DNA of 64,000 nt from Costus lasius (GCA_027563935.2 CM050448.1:122562493-122626492); one strand, 5' to 3'; positions 48,391 through 60,235 are shown, numbered from the stretch's first letter. Notes: generated by a model from the sequence alone, not told the origin. A program made the numbers and translations.

Positions 48391-48770
48391 GGCACTATTT
48401 GGCAGCTGATCAGCTATTTTTGCTTGTCAAAATAATTGATTTTAAAAAGCTGAAGTATTTGGTAAGCTGCTTTTAGGTTTGGAACCTAGACTAGAAGCAG
48501 CATGAGTTTGGAAAAGCTGGGAGGGTGATGCTTTTGGCTACTTTTTAATTATTTTTCTTCTTGCATCTCATGTCCGCACATATATTCGTATGTCTTTACG
48601 ATAACAAAATTATTATTTTAATAAAAAATATTAAATTTAAAATTATTTTTAAATATTTTTTTAAAAAAATTTGACCAGCATAACAGTTTAGTCAAGCACC
48701 TTTTAACTTTTCCAACCAGCATTTTTTCAACTAGTAAAAACTAAAAGTTTCAACTATGCCAAACGTAGCC
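48391..48770. mobile_element. hAT-like MITE, sister of 7731-8110
   Basis: Starts GGCACTATTTGGCAGCTGAT and ends near ATGCCAAACGTAGCC, its loose complement. It aligns along its length with the copy at 7731-8110, sharing GCAGCATG, TTTGGAAAAGCTGGGAG and the AT-rich core. Noncoding. Confidence 0.7.
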
Positions 48771-49602
48771 TTAGTACCTATTGGACACTGTGCTGCTTCT
48801 AGTGCAGTGGCGGATCCACATGTACCCTGGTGTGGGCAAATGGCCCCACTTATTTTCTAAAAGTCACTAAACATGCATGTATATTTACTATATTATATAT
48901 ATATAAATTATAATTTACCCCTACTAAATTTTTTTTAATCATTATAATACTACCCTTATATAATTACTGCCCTCATATACCTTTGGGTCCTAGATCCGCC
49001 ACTTTTCCAGCGGCACAGTGAATGATAGCAAAAGTGAGCACCGTGCTCACGTTTGTTTTATCCACTTTGTAGAATTAAAATCTCTAATGTAGCATCATAT
49101 AGCATCACGCTTATATATAATATATATTTAGTAATTAATTACTAAATATTAATTTTAAATTAATTACTTTAAAAAAATTAATTATTTGATCTTGTAAAAA
49201 GTAATAAAATTATTAAAATAATTGTTTTAAATTTTAAAAATAAATTTTATTTTATTATAAAAATATATAATTTTAATTTCTTACTTTAAAAATAAAATTA
49301 ATAATTAAATTTTATATTAAAATTAATTACTTGATCTTATAAAATTTAATAAAATAATTATTTTTTATTTTATTATAAAAATATATAATTTTAATTTTAA
49401 TATGTTTTAATAAATTAATATTTATTTATTTATTAAGTATACCAATAATACAACAGATCTATCATAAACAACTTTAACAATAATTACTACAGTAATAACA
49501 TAGTTGGATTCACCAAACATCTTTAACAGCATGTGCTATAGTGACAGTGCAACTACCACAGCGCAGCTGCGGCAGCGTAGTAGAACCAAACTGGGCCTTA
49601 TG
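48771..49602. mobile_element. Probable MITE interrupted by a second MITE
   Basis: The left end (CCTATTGGACACTGTGCTGC, 48778-48797) and the complement of the right end (CCCAGTTTGGTTCTACTACG) look like diverged termini of one element. The interior is very AT-rich and noncoding. A second element sits inside at 48806-49003. Confidence 0.4.
48806..49003. mobile_element. Short MITE with AGTGGCGGATC ends
   Basis: Perfect 11-bp terminal inverted repeats AGTGGCGGATC (48806) and GATCCGCCACT (to 49003). The end sequence resembles a type common in plant genomes. Length 198 bp, noncoding. Confidence 0.65.
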
Positions 49603-50117
49603 TTGTGTAGCCTAGTGCTCACTTGTCATAATAAGATGACCAAATCATAAAGTCATGTTGTTCAGTCATACAAAACAAATGAACTTATTAAATGTTTAGG
49701 GTTTGAGTCCTAAAACATCTATCTCTAGTTAAAATTATTTTATTACTTTTATTAATAACTATGCTCATATGATTCAGACATGTCTTCTAAAATAATAATA
49801 ACATCTTCCTAATATTTTTTAAAATTTTCTATCATGAAATCAAGAAAAACATAGTTTGATACTTCTATAAAAAAAACTCTTCCTATTAATTTTACTTGAG
49901 CATTTGTAGTTTACTTACATTATATGCTTGAGCATTTGATCACTTTGTATTTTTGCATCAACTTGTTCAAAGAACAAACATCCATTTGATGTCACTCAAA
50001 CCTTTCTAGTAAATATGAGATTTAATTGCATTTAGCTAATGACTATGGTCTTCCAAGTTAGGTTATAACCCATGTTGCCAACCATCCACTTCTTCATTAG
50101 AGAAATAAGCATATTGA
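49603..50117. other. Intergenic flank of the LINE insertion
   Basis: AT-rich sequence with no gene. It is the original DNA left of the LINE insertion and continues at 57456 on the other side. Confidence 0.5.
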
Positions 50118-50132
50118 AGTTGCCTACCATTT

Positions 50133-52148
50133 GTGAAATTAACAATAAAAGTGGTTTTATATTGGATTGGAAGGTCAGTACACCAAGGATGTTTCAAGAA
50201 AGAAGTGTAATTTCCCTCACCAATCTTAATATAAAAACCCGATCTTAAAGTGTTGAGATCCCTAAGAAACCCACGCCAGCACCAACTTGAACTCTTTGGC
50301 CACTTTATGTTCCAAGGGTCAGGAGTACCATACTTGGCATTTACAACCCGAGCCCAAATGGTATTTTTATGGTTCAAAACATCTAAGGTTCGTCTAGCTT
50401 GAAGAGCAACACGAACAAGAGTTAAATCTTTGACCCCTAACCCCCCACTTTTCTTAGGTAAGGTCACAGTCTCCCAATTGATAAGATGCAAACCTTTAGT
50501 ATTAGGATTATTTTGCCAAATGAATTGTCTAGAAATGCTATTGAGCTTTTCAGTGTAAGAATCTGGGAGCCAAGTAGAGACCAAGGTATGAATAGAAGTG
50601 GCAGCAATAGTAGAATTAACCAAAGACACCCTACCAGCTTGAGATATAAACTTACTTTTCTAAGAGCACAAATGAGCCATAGCAGTAGTTTGACAAGCTT
50701 GAAAAGCCAAACGAGCAGGTGCCTTAGGAGAAATAATAGCCCCAAGATACTTAAAAGGGAAGCATCCTTCACCTACATTAAATTCCTTAAGGATGATATG
50801 CTTCAAACGGGAAGGACAAGACTTGGGGAAATAAATTTTGGATTTAGCATGATTGAGCTTAAGGCCAGCAATGTCATAGAAAATCTTAAGAGCCTTCTTA
50901 ATGTTTTTGCATGATTTAGGAGTAGCTCTAAAGCAGAGGGTTAAGTCATCAGCATAAATAAGATGAGAAATCTTAACCGAGCCTTTTATGGTAAAAGGGG
51001 TAATATGCCCAACTCTAACTTCATCATTCAAGATGATACTTAAAAGATTCATCACAAGGACTAAAAGATATGGAGATAAAGGATCGCCTTGTCTAACTCC
51101 TCTAAAGCTGGAAAAGTAATGGGAGGGGTTGCCATTGATGGTACAGGAGAATTGTGGGGATTCAATGCAAGCCATAATCCACTGGATGAATATAGGAAGG
51201 AAGTTATAAATTAGAAGAGCATTATAGATAGCTTCCCACTTAACACTATCAAAGGCTTTTTCAAGATCAATTTTAAAAAGGATCAAAGGAAATTTGCCTT
51301 TAGAAGAATACATAGTATGGGTAAGCTCCTGCACAGTTGAAATATTGTCATGTATGCTGCGACCCTTAATAAAAGCAGATTGTTCTATGTTAATGATAGA
51401 AGGCATAATATTCCTAAGCCTATTAGCCAGGATTTTTGCAAGGATACGATAGGAAACATTGCAAAGAGAAATAGGCCTATAATCCTTAATACAACTAGGG
51501 GAGCTGTTTTTAGGAATGAAGATGAGCTGAGTCATACCCCAATTTGGAGGAAGGGTACATTGCTGCTGGAAGTTGAGAAGGAATTGAGTGAAATCAGGTT
51601 CAATATTGGACCAAAAAAATTTGTAAAATTCATTGGTGAATCCATATGGTCCTAGACTTTTGCCATTAGGAAGATTTTTGATAACATAATGGAGCTCAGT
51701 AGGATGAAAAGGGAGAGAAAGATTCTTACCGTCATCTCTCATTGAATGCTGAAGTTGCATTACCTCAAAGCCTCTAGTGGCAGAATGAGGAGGGAGACTC
51801 CAAAGACAAGAATAGAAGTAGGCAAAAGCTTGGGCTATAATGCTAGAATCAGAAATAGTATCCCCATTATCAAGAGTAATATTGTGAATATAATTCACCC
51901 TAGCTCTATGGGCAACAAGGCGATGGAAAAACTTAGAATTACAATCCCCATATTTGAGCCATTTAAATTTGGCTTTGGTCCACCACTTGAGACTGATTTG
52001 TCTAGAGAGGGCCTTAGATCTATTGACACAAGAGCGGAGAAGGTTCTCCTCACTAAGGGAAAGAGGACGACTTGCTTCTAAAACTTGAAGAGAAGAAATT
52101 TGACTCAAGGTTTCGTCAAGAATTTTCTCTAAACTTCCAAGCCGATTA
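50133..52148 (-). pseudogene. LINE reverse transcriptase, inverted 5' segment
   Basis: The minus strand carries an L1-type reverse transcriptase. Recognisable parts are WWTKAKFKWLKYGDCNSKFF before the domain, RPISLCNVSYRILAKILANRL, RGVRQGDPLSPYLLVLVM and the catalytic LIYADDLTLCF. One in-frame TAG (50659-50661), where the family normally has Trp, separates the RT core from the downstream AGRVSLVNS region. Apart from that the frame is open over nearly 2 kb, which suggests a young copy. The coding sequence stops at the twin-priming junction near the left target repeat; residues read beyond it into the flank (50063-50132) are not LINE. Confidence 0.85.
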
Positions 52149-52160
52149 GAACTTCCAAGC

Positions 52161-52352
52161 CACTTTTATTGTTAATTTCACTGATGACTTTCAAGTGTGT
52201 TCTTTGATGCAGGATGGAGCTTGGGATCAAGAGCAAATACTTAACATTGCTGGGATAGAACTAGCTTGCAGTATCCTGAATACTCCTATTTTATCGGATT
52301 CTAGTGATGACTTTTGGTTGTGGGGAGAGGATGCTCATGGATGTTCACTAAC
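52161..52352 (+). pseudogene. LINE ORF2 linker segment, split by LTR insertion
   Basis: The plus-strand reading TFIVNFTDDFQVCSLMQDG followed by WDQEQILNIAGIELACSI and DDFWLWGEDAHGCSLTK is the region that normally follows the RT in plant LINE ORF2 proteins. It ends at the 5-bp repeat CAAAT bordering the solo LTR and resumes at 56393. Confidence 0.75.
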
Positions 52353-53174
52353 CAAATTGTTGAGCCACTTATTTCGCCCGGGATTAGCAAAAGAATATCA
52401 CCGTAATTTAATTAAGATCAACTTGAAATTAACAGTTCAATGACCCCAACATTTCATTAGATGACAATAAAAGGGAGCAACTGCCCTCGTCTGGCCGTGG
52501 CTTATATAAAGAAAGGCTAGCCAAGAAAACAAGAAAAAAAACGCGCACAGCCGCTGTAAGAAGGAGTACCAAGAAGCTGTTCGAATCTCCAAATATGATA
52601 ATCCAAGCGCCAGATTATACTTATAAGAATTGCTTGGAGAAAATGTCAAAGAAAACCAAAGAAGTCAAAGAAAACCAAAGAAGAATTAATGGGTCTTTGA
52701 CAACGTTGACCCCAGGCGCGCTTGCGAAGGATAAAGTAACCGAGTTAAGATTAATGTTGACTTTAGGTGAAATAAAAAAAAACACATCAGAATGGGGAGG
52801 CGTGTAATAAGAAGAAAGGGCCGATACTCAGACAAAACAAATCCCAGCTCAGACCCATGCACAGACAAGACAAATCCCAGCAAACTAGAAAGAAACAAAA
52901 GAGAAGGTGAGAGCAGGGGTCGGCAACGAAGAGGAAAATGGTCAGCAGGTGAGAAGCGACCGGGGCTGGTAAGAAGAAAGAGAGGGAGGCCATGACTGCG
53001 GGCAGAAGAAAAAAAAGGGAAGTGCAAAAGAGAGAAGAGGGGAGCTGGTGGAGTACTCTATAAAGCGGAGAGCTTGGCAAAAAGAAAGAGGGAGGATAGA
53101 AGAGACGCACGGCTGCTACAAGGAGAAGCACCAAGAAGTCGTTCGTAGGTAAGAAAGGGAAGTTCTCTTACTCA

Positions 53175-53305
53175 AGTAGGCCTGAGGTGCAATAAGCACC
53201 GGTGGCATCACAAGGTGCTGGATGGCACCACCGCACACACACACACACCTTCCTTCATTTTATTCATGTAGGCCTGAGGTGCAATAAGCACCGGTGGCAT
53301 CACAA
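53175..53305. repeat. Duplicated GGTGC/GCACC module in solo LTR
   Basis: TAGGCCTGAGGTGCAATAAG and the following ACCGGTGGCATCAC occur twice (53177 and 53269). The stem GGTGC-aataa-GCACC is at 53186-53200 and 53278-53292, separated by a (CA)n stretch. The same two-copy module is found inverted at 63186-63310. Confidence 0.75.
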
Positions 53306-55502
53306 AATACTGGTGGTGAAGGAGTGAAGAGATAAAAACGCTGGCGAAGGAATGAGGAGATAAAAATGAAGAGGAGGTGAGTTTAAAAGATGAAGAGAGG
53401 CACGAGAGGATGAAGAGTAAAAAAGAAAGGAAATGCCCAGCATAAAAAGAGAGAAGAGAAGAGATGCAAAAAAGAACGAGAAGAGAGAGGCAGATCGGCA
53501 GCGAAAGGGCTGATCTTGAAGGCTGACATAAGGAAATGAAAATAAAAAGGGGAGAGAAATCATCTGGCAAAAGAAAAGATTAAAAGCCCAGAAGCTGATC
53601 AAATGAGAAGAGATGCGGGGAAGCTAAGAAAAGAGGGGGAGGCCAGCAAAACCAAAAAAAATATGTTTGCAAAAGAGGATAGAAACTACATAAAAAGGGG
53701 GAGAAAGAAAAGGGAACAAAAAAAGCAAAAGGATGCATGAGCTGAAGAAGACGTGTGAGTAAGAAGAAAAGAACACCTGGTTCGGGCCTTCTGCCGCCTT
53801 TTCTCGTCTACCCAAACTCCGACAGGATGGAACTCAAACTCCTTCTGCTGATATTTTCGTCTGCTGCATCTATCCGTTACGAGCTTCGTGAGGAAAACAT
53901 GCAGAAGCGCATTTCTGGCTCAAGCTGAAACAAGAAGAAGACCGAGTTAAAAAAAACGTGGCAGGAGTTTCTAGCCCAAGCTTCGCTGTTCAGGAAGAAG
54001 GGGGGGAGGCTGGGACAAAATAAACGAGAAAAGAAATCCAAGATAGAAATGGAGTCTATCACCTTACCGAGAAATCCGACCCCCTCTTTACCATACAGAA
54101 GATGATCGAGAGTGATTCTCCGTCAAAATGCTGCAAAAAAAAATGGATCAAATCCTCAGCAAAAGTGTTGAAAAAGATCGAAGTGTGCACCCCCACAAAA
54201 AAGCTCATAGATAGATTTTGGCAAAAAAAAAAGAAAAAAAGAAGGGACCCTTTTCTTGACTGAAGCATACGAAGAGGAGACAACCTTGACAAAGAGGAAC
54301 CGAAGAAATCTTCAGGCGGCGAAGCATCGTGATTTGAAATCGAACCCTAATTAAGTTTCGGGTTCCAAGCAGAAATAAAGATCCGATACCATTGGACCTG
54401 ATCCAATAGGAGCCAAGAGGCTCCTCTTTTCAACCCCCTTGCCAAGCAAGGTGATTCCAATATAGAATCTTAAAATCCGCAACGAAAAATACCCTTGCAC
54501 CATTAAGACTTGCATAAAATGGGAATGATTAATAAAGTCCTTGAAATCTAGAACTCGATCTTGAGTTTATACAACGCAATCCTGAGTTTAAAAGGAGCAG
54601 ATGCCCACCAAGCCCAGGAAGCGGCAAGGAATGGACAGAGAGGGGAATCAAGAATGAACCTAGCCAAGGTGGCGATAATAGGTCAACACCCTGCCACCGC
54701 CGTTCCCGACCACCTGTAATGATGATTAGCCATCCCCATCTCCGCCGACTCTAACCCTTCCTCGTCTCCTCTTCGTTCGGTCCAGAATCACCAATTATCG
54801 GACGAACTGAGGTCGTGGCGGAGCTCACAAAGGCGAAGAAGAAAGCTCTGCTCGCTGTTGAATAAGAACATCCGAATCCAGGGAGATTCAATCGCCTTCA
54901 GCACTATCACTCTCTTTCTTCATCAATCTTTCCCCTGCACTTCCATCGGAGGCAAAAGTCACGAGAGATTTGACCATCGAAAGAAAAGAGATCGGACGGG
55001 GTCAAAGAGGGATCCTCCACCAGAAGCTCGGCTGCGCCGTGATTTCACCAGCTCCCGCCGCCTCCCGCTACAAACAAATGTTGATCCCGGATTTTTCACT
55101 TTCCTTTGGATATGGGAGAATTCTCCTCCGGCGCCAAGATCATCAACCTCATCGCGCTAGCCTCTCTGCCTCTTTCGACGGACCCCATGCAGCGGCATCG
55201 TCGCTCTCCCCCACGAATTTCTCGCCGGACACAGTCTCGCGGAAGAACAAAGCTGTTCTTTCGTGACGGGATAAAAGGCGGAGGACGGAAAAGAGAAGCA
55301 AATAGAACATATGCGGCGCAAAATGACGATGCATCACCTTCCCGAATGCTATCGGTCACGTGCGGCTAAATGGCAAAGTCAATATTGAAAATAAAATTCA
55401 CCTTTGGTTTAGCTGTTTGGCTCGCAATCTAAGATCAAGTTACTTAAAGTTAACTCCAAAATGATAAAAAGGATGAAATCAAACTATCTGATACCGCCGC
55501 GA

Positions 55503-56040
55503 TGAAATATTGTTTGGAGGCGCGTACGTCGACGTTTGACGTCGGGGCGTAACTCCCCAATATGGTGTCGTGTTCATTAAGGCCAGATAAATTTCAAATT
55601 AAATTATCCAACATGCTACAAGGCCGGATAAGTTTCCAAATCGAATTATCCAACACGTCGCAAGACCAAATAAATTCCCAAATCAAATTATCCAATACGC
55701 CATAAGGCTGGATACAATTTCCAATTAAACTATCCATCACGCCGTAAGGCCGGATAAACCCTCAATTCTAATTATCCAACACGCCACAAGGCCGGATAAT
55801 TCCCGAATCCAAGTTACCCAACACGCCGCAAGGCCGGGTAACCCTCAAGTTCAAATCATCCGCCACGTCATCGAGGCCGGATACGATTCCAAATTCAAAT
55901 CATCCAACACGCCGTCAAGGCCGGGTGATCTTTTAAATCCAATATCCAACACGTCTAAATGCAATTGCGATGGAATATTGTTTGGGAGGTGCGTACGTCG
56001 ATGTTCATCATCGGGGCGTAGTTCCTCAATATAACATTTA
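55503..56040. repeat. 42-bp tandem array with hairpin borders, solo LTR
   Basis: About nine units of roughly 42 bp with AAGGCCGGATAA and ATTATCCAACACG repeat between 55575 and 55955, more diverged than in the right LTR. Each side is closed by a block with a small stem: CGACG-tttga-CGTCG at 55530-55544 and CGATG-ttcat-CATCG at 55999-56013. Confidence 0.8.
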
Positions 56041-56392
56041 ATTGCCTAGACCGGATATCACTTAATGAGATGCTCCAAAGCCAAACGCCCAACGGACACG
56101 AAATATCCAAATTGATGAAAGTTTGCTTTCTTATCGTTTAAATATTATGTCAAATCTTGTATTTTCAATACGTTTATAAATGATATTGTTCAACTTATTT
56201 AATTTATGTTTGTTGCGTGTTGTAGATCTCTTAATCAAAGGTTCCCTAATTTTAGGGGTAATTAACAATGAGCGCTTGCGCTCATTGGAAGCCAGAACCC
56301 ATTGTAATAAAAAAAACAACCTTATTAATTTAAGGTGGATTTGAAACGGTCATAATACATTTTCAATGTAATAATTTTGGCCCCACACAAAT

Positions 56393-57414
56393 CAGTTTAT
56401 TTTTGGTTATTGAATAACCATTTAGACCTCAAGGACCCTTGGGTTGGTTGGCGGAGACTTTGGATGTTGTATGTTGCCCCGAAGATAAAGCTCTTCGGTT
56501 GGAAGCTACTACATCGGCGTCTCCCTACCTCCTCTTTGTTTGCTTCTTTTGGATCTGGAAGGGCTACTCATTGTGTTTTTTGCAATAGCTTTCAGGACTC
56601 GATCTCTCACATATTTTTTTGCTGCGATTTTACTTTGCAAATTTGGGATGAAATTGCTAATATTCTAATGATTTCTCTTACTCCTAACTTAAACTGGATT
56701 GATGGTTTATGGCTTTTTGAACCCAATCTTAAGTCTGAATTAATTCTTCTTGTTTTTTGGCACATCTGGAAAGCCCGTAACTCATTGATATTTTCTAAAG
56801 CCAAACCGAATTTGTCTAAAATTTTAAAGCTTGCCCTTCTAGATTTCAATGAAGCTCAAATTGCTTATAATGCTGAGGGATATGATGTTATAAATGGAAA
56901 TTCATTTGACAGGGCAAAGTGGACTCCTCCCCCACCAGGATGGTTTAAGATAAACATAGATGGCTCTCAGAAGGGGAGGTCAAATGAGGGAGGTATTGGA
57001 TACCTCATTCGAGATCACACTGGCAAATGTTCTTTTGCTGTTTCTGCTTATGCTCAAGCAAGAGACTCTTTGGTAATGGAATTGTTAGCGATTAAGTCTG
57101 CGGTTAGCTTTGCTTATTCCAAGCAATATCAGAAGGGGAACAAGATAATATTCAAGACAGATTGCAAGAATGCTATTGCGGTGCTGGGAAATGACTGTAT
57201 CCAAGAAGGTATCCAACAACTAGTTCGGGAAATTAAGTTTATGTTGTCAAATTGGAATGTTAAATCCATTTGTTTTGTAAAACGTGAGGCTAACAAAATG
57301 GCTGACTGGTTAGCTAACTTTGCAGTTTATTCTAAATGTTGTAATTCTTGGGATGATGTTTGGCCTCAGGAACTAAAATGTATTTTGGCCTTTGATGGCG
57401 GCAATTATATATAA
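56393..57414 (+). pseudogene. LINE ORF2 C-terminus: zf-RVT and RNase H
   Basis: An open frame of about 340 residues begins directly after the target repeat of the LTR. It shows the reverse-transcriptase zinc-binding region (WRRLWMLYVAPKIKLFGWKL, then CVFCNSFQDSISHIFFCC) and an RNase H-like domain (WFKINIDGSQKG, then MELLAIKSAVSFA, FKTDCKNAI and REANKMADWLA) with the acidic catalytic residues. The stop at 57412 is followed by a short 3' end and the poly(A) tail. It has no ATG of its own: the apparent first residues come from the LTR end. Intact in frame, but cut off from the RT by inversion and insertion. Confidence 0.85.
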
Positions 57415-57455
57415 TTAGTTGTTCTGTTCAAAAAAAAAAAAGTTGCCTACCATTT

Positions 57456-58032
57456 TATTTATATAAAAATATTAAATAATGTTTAAAAAATGTCAAAAAA
57501 AAAAAAATTCACCCCATAAATTTAGAAAACCAACTTGTTAGTATTTCATTAAGCGACTTTTCCCAATTCATTATTTTAGATTTTGTAGACAGATATAATT
57601 GACATATATACATCAACTTTGTTTCGAACAAAAGTGTTAGAAGATACGAAAGGTGATCAACTAAGAAGCTACCTTTACGAGAGTTTCAGGCATAATTGTA
57701 CTAGGATTGCACATAACATGTTAACGTTGACATCAAATTACACTAATTTATTATATACCTAATATTTTTCACATTATTATTTAATGATTTCTTGAATTAG
57801 ATTGAAGAAGCGAATCCACAATATAGACTTACTGAATATCCAGCCATTCTGGTAGACAAAAAATTCTTGCACCATATATTGCAGACATTCCTGCAATTTG
57901 AAATTTGCAACTCTTGAGTGTCCCCGAGATGTGACTGTCTCATGCATGTCTTGCCCTGGTTGCGTGATCACAATGAGAAGAGCTGCTTGCTGAATATATG
58001 ATCTTAGCACTCCACACAAAAAAAGAAAAAGA
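57456..58032. other. Intergenic flank between LINE and LIKE-COV gene
   Basis: AT-rich sequence continuing the pre-insertion site, then the 3' untranslated part of the minus-strand LIKE-COV gene. No other gene seen. Confidence 0.5.
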
Positions 58033-59298
58033 TCAGTCCTTCATGCTGGCAAATCTTGCATTTCTTAGAATCATCACTTGTTCTTCGAGAAAATCCTTCA
58101 CCTCAACAGTAGAAAGAACACGAGGAACTGACATGCCACCCGAAAGAACAATCTCTGCAAAACCAGACAGGCAGATACGAATATTTACCAGTTAGATCCT
58201 TCCAAGTTAGCTAATTTCATGAACAGCAAACTACAAGTAGGCAAATTTCTTGTCATAAACTATTGAAACTGTTTCAGCAATGTTTCTATCAGCCACCAAT
58301 TGACTTAAGTTTAAGGAGTTCAATAATTCAAATAGCAAATTGAAACCAAAAAAGTCTGTATACTCGCAGCTTATGTAGTCCTACATTTTTGCTCTTACCA
58401 ATCCCTTCTCGAACAGATAAGTTTGGCCTGATCACGTCCATGGCGTTAAAGAAATAGATGTCTCCAAGATAGAGGTTATTGGTTGGTACATAAACGCAGG
58501 AGAGCTCCTCATCTCCGCAGCTGCTCCGTAGGATCACACTGGATGTGATGAAGCCAATTGCATACTCTCCAATGCGTGGATGTCTTAGGATGACTACCTC
58601 CTTGAAAGCTCGAGATGTTTGGTCTGCCACATATTAAGATATGCTCAGTACTTCCAGTTCTTTGATCATTGAAGCAAACCATTTTTGTTTCATTTTGGTC
58701 ATTGAGACTTTATTTTACTATTCTCTCCCTAATTTTTAATTTAGATTTTAGTTCGAGTTCATACCAATCCAAATTGTCATAGTCAGCGAAATTGGACAGA
58801 ACTTGATGCATTTAGCAAGTATATATCACAGAGCACACAGATTGTTGGCTGAGAAATCTGAATATTTCGTTGCTTCATTGCAGCTCAACTTTTCTGTGGA
58901 TGGGGAATAAGTTTATTTTAGTTCATCTCTCCAATCTACGAGTCATTTTGCAACAAGGGGCGACTTTGATCTTAAATTTCTAACATATTGTGAACTTTAA
59001 GATGAAGTTTAGAAAAATAAAGCTTCGATCACCAAACTGAAAAAAAAAAGTTGAAATTTTCTCTTTTTTTTCTAGAAAAGCTCATTTGCTTTGCTTTTAA
59101 ACATAGAGAATGTGAGGTAAAAAAGATAACCTGGTGATATTGCAGCACTGATTTGCTTTGATGCAGAATAGATATGGCTCACAAGTGGCATTTTCTTGAT
59201 GAACCACTCACCGAGACCAAGAAGAGAAGCTCCCAACCATGAGGACATGAACACTCCAACGAGAAAGATGAAGGTGATAGAGGTAACGAATCCAAGAC
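58033..59298 (-). CDS. LIKE-COV (DUF502) membrane protein, C-terminal exons
   Basis: Three minus-strand exons, 59298-59131, 58623-58399 and 58154-58033, all GT-AG with agreeing phases, encode the last 171 residues. They begin in the second membrane segment (GFVTSITFIFLVGVFMSSWLG). The DUF502 core follows: GEWFIKKMPLVSHIYSASKQ, FKEVVILRHPRIGEYAIGF, VYVPTNNLYLGDIYF and NLSVREGIEIVLSGGMSVP. The protein ends in FASMKD. COV1 and LIKE-COV proteins sit in membranes of the secretory pathway and affect vascular patterning and vacuolar sorting in Arabidopsis. The 5' exons, with the first membrane helix, are not between 59299 and 59877. They are probably beyond 64000, behind the LTR element, so the intron would exceed 4.7 kb. 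If the LTR has truncated the gene, this is a pseudogene. Confidence 0.85.
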
Positions 59299-59877
59299 CT
59301 GTAACTCACTGAAGTAAATTAGGTACGGGGATTATGAAGTCAGAACAAAGAACATAGGTAACTTAAAGAGTAAAACAATGATTTCTTTGATAAATTTCAC
59401 TGGATATCTGCAGTCTTGATAAGCTATGTACACTGGCAAAAGAGAGTTTCTGTTTGGTTGAAATTATTTCAGTTGGCCATAACTGAAGACATTTACGAGG
59501 AAAATTACAATGAAATAATGCAAAAACACGGAAAAGGTTTCTGATTTAGTACCAAGATAACTTAGTCTAACCAACATATTAATTTATAAACTATCAGCTA
59601 CATAATTTGTATATAAACTTTCTCCATCTGAGCTAATGTGCAAATGCAACATGAATGACATCTTAAACAAAACTCGTAATGAAATTATGAAAAGATTGAC
59701 TAACTTTGATCTCATTTTGTGATACAGCATTTAATAACCGTGTTACTGGTATAGTATTGTCTTAGACTAAAAGCAATCCGAACCATCCATGATGCATTGC
59801 ATCAAGATGTTCTGTTAAACTTGTATTAGAGTCCAAAATATTGTGAAGCGCATACACTCAGTATCTGAAGGCAAGAT
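59299..59877 (-). other. Intron remnant between LIKE-COV exon and LTR
   Basis: AT-rich sequence without coding potential, read as intron upstream of the exon at 59298. It ends at the LTR border, where AAGAT (59873-59877) would be one target-site copy. Confidence 0.5.
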
Positions 59878-60235
59878 TGTGGGGTCATTTTTGTTACATT
59901 GGGGATGTATCATGACCGTCTCAAATCCACCTTAAATTAATAAGGCTTTTTGTTTAAATGAGTTCTGGCTTCCAATGAGCGCAAGCGCTCATTGTTAATT
60001 ACCCCTAAAATTAGGGAACCTTTGATTAAGAGATCTATAATACGCAACAAGATAAAAGCGATAATCAGATGATGTCATTTACAAAATTTCATTCATGAAT
60101 TTGATTTGATGTGACACATATTTTCGACATGAGAAGAGAAAAAAGAGTTCCCATCAACATGGGCAATTTGTGTTGGTCGAACTTTAGCCTTGTAACGGCG
60201 TGTTGGGTAATATCCGGCCCAGGCAATACAACGTT

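Larger units (their letters stand above)
52358..56387 (+). mobile_element. 4030-bp solo LTR inside the LINE
   Basis: Starts TGTTGAGCC, ends GGCCCCACA (TG...CA), and is flanked by the exact 5-bp duplication CAAAT (52353-52357, 56388-56392), the hallmark of LTR retrotransposon integration. The first bases are not repeated near the right end and no gag, pol, primer-binding site or polypurine tract was found, so it is read as a solo LTR left after recombination. A TATATAAA motif lies at 52503. The body is AG-rich (52800-54300). It has a duplicated module with AAGCACCGGTGGCATCAC at 53196 and 53288, and a tandem array near its end. A related LTR lies inverted at 59878. Confidence 0.75.
50133..57440 (+). 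mobile_element. 5'-truncated, 5'-inverted LINE insertion
   Basis: The 15-bp direct repeat AGTTGCCTACCATTT flanks the whole unit (50118-50132 and 57441-57455). The right side ends in a poly(A) tail of about 11 at 57430-57440. The 3' part (52149-52357 and 56393-57440) reads on the plus strand, while the 5' part (50133-52148) is inverted and reads on the minus strand. Both parts meet the same point of the LINE: ACTTTTATTGTTAATTTCAC occurs at 52161 and, inverted, beside the left repeat. This is the pattern left by twin priming. A solo LTR (52358-56387) later inserted into it. Without the LTR the LINE is about 3.3 kb; ORF1 and the endonuclease are absent. Confidence 0.85.

Noticed and set aside
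50063..52108. An independent minus-strand LINE opposite a second plus-strand LINE at 56377-57440
   Set aside because: A single 15-bp target repeat encloses both and they meet at the same LINE position, so one twin-primed insertion explains all.
52686..54292. Phe/Leu/Ser-rich minus-strand frames
   Set aside because: Products of AG-rich LTR sequence read on the opposite strand; hydrophobic look is compositional.
56377..56392. ATG at 56377 as start of an RNase H gene
   Set aside because: These bases are the end of the solo LTR and the CAAAT repeat; the frame continues from LINE sequence only after 56392.
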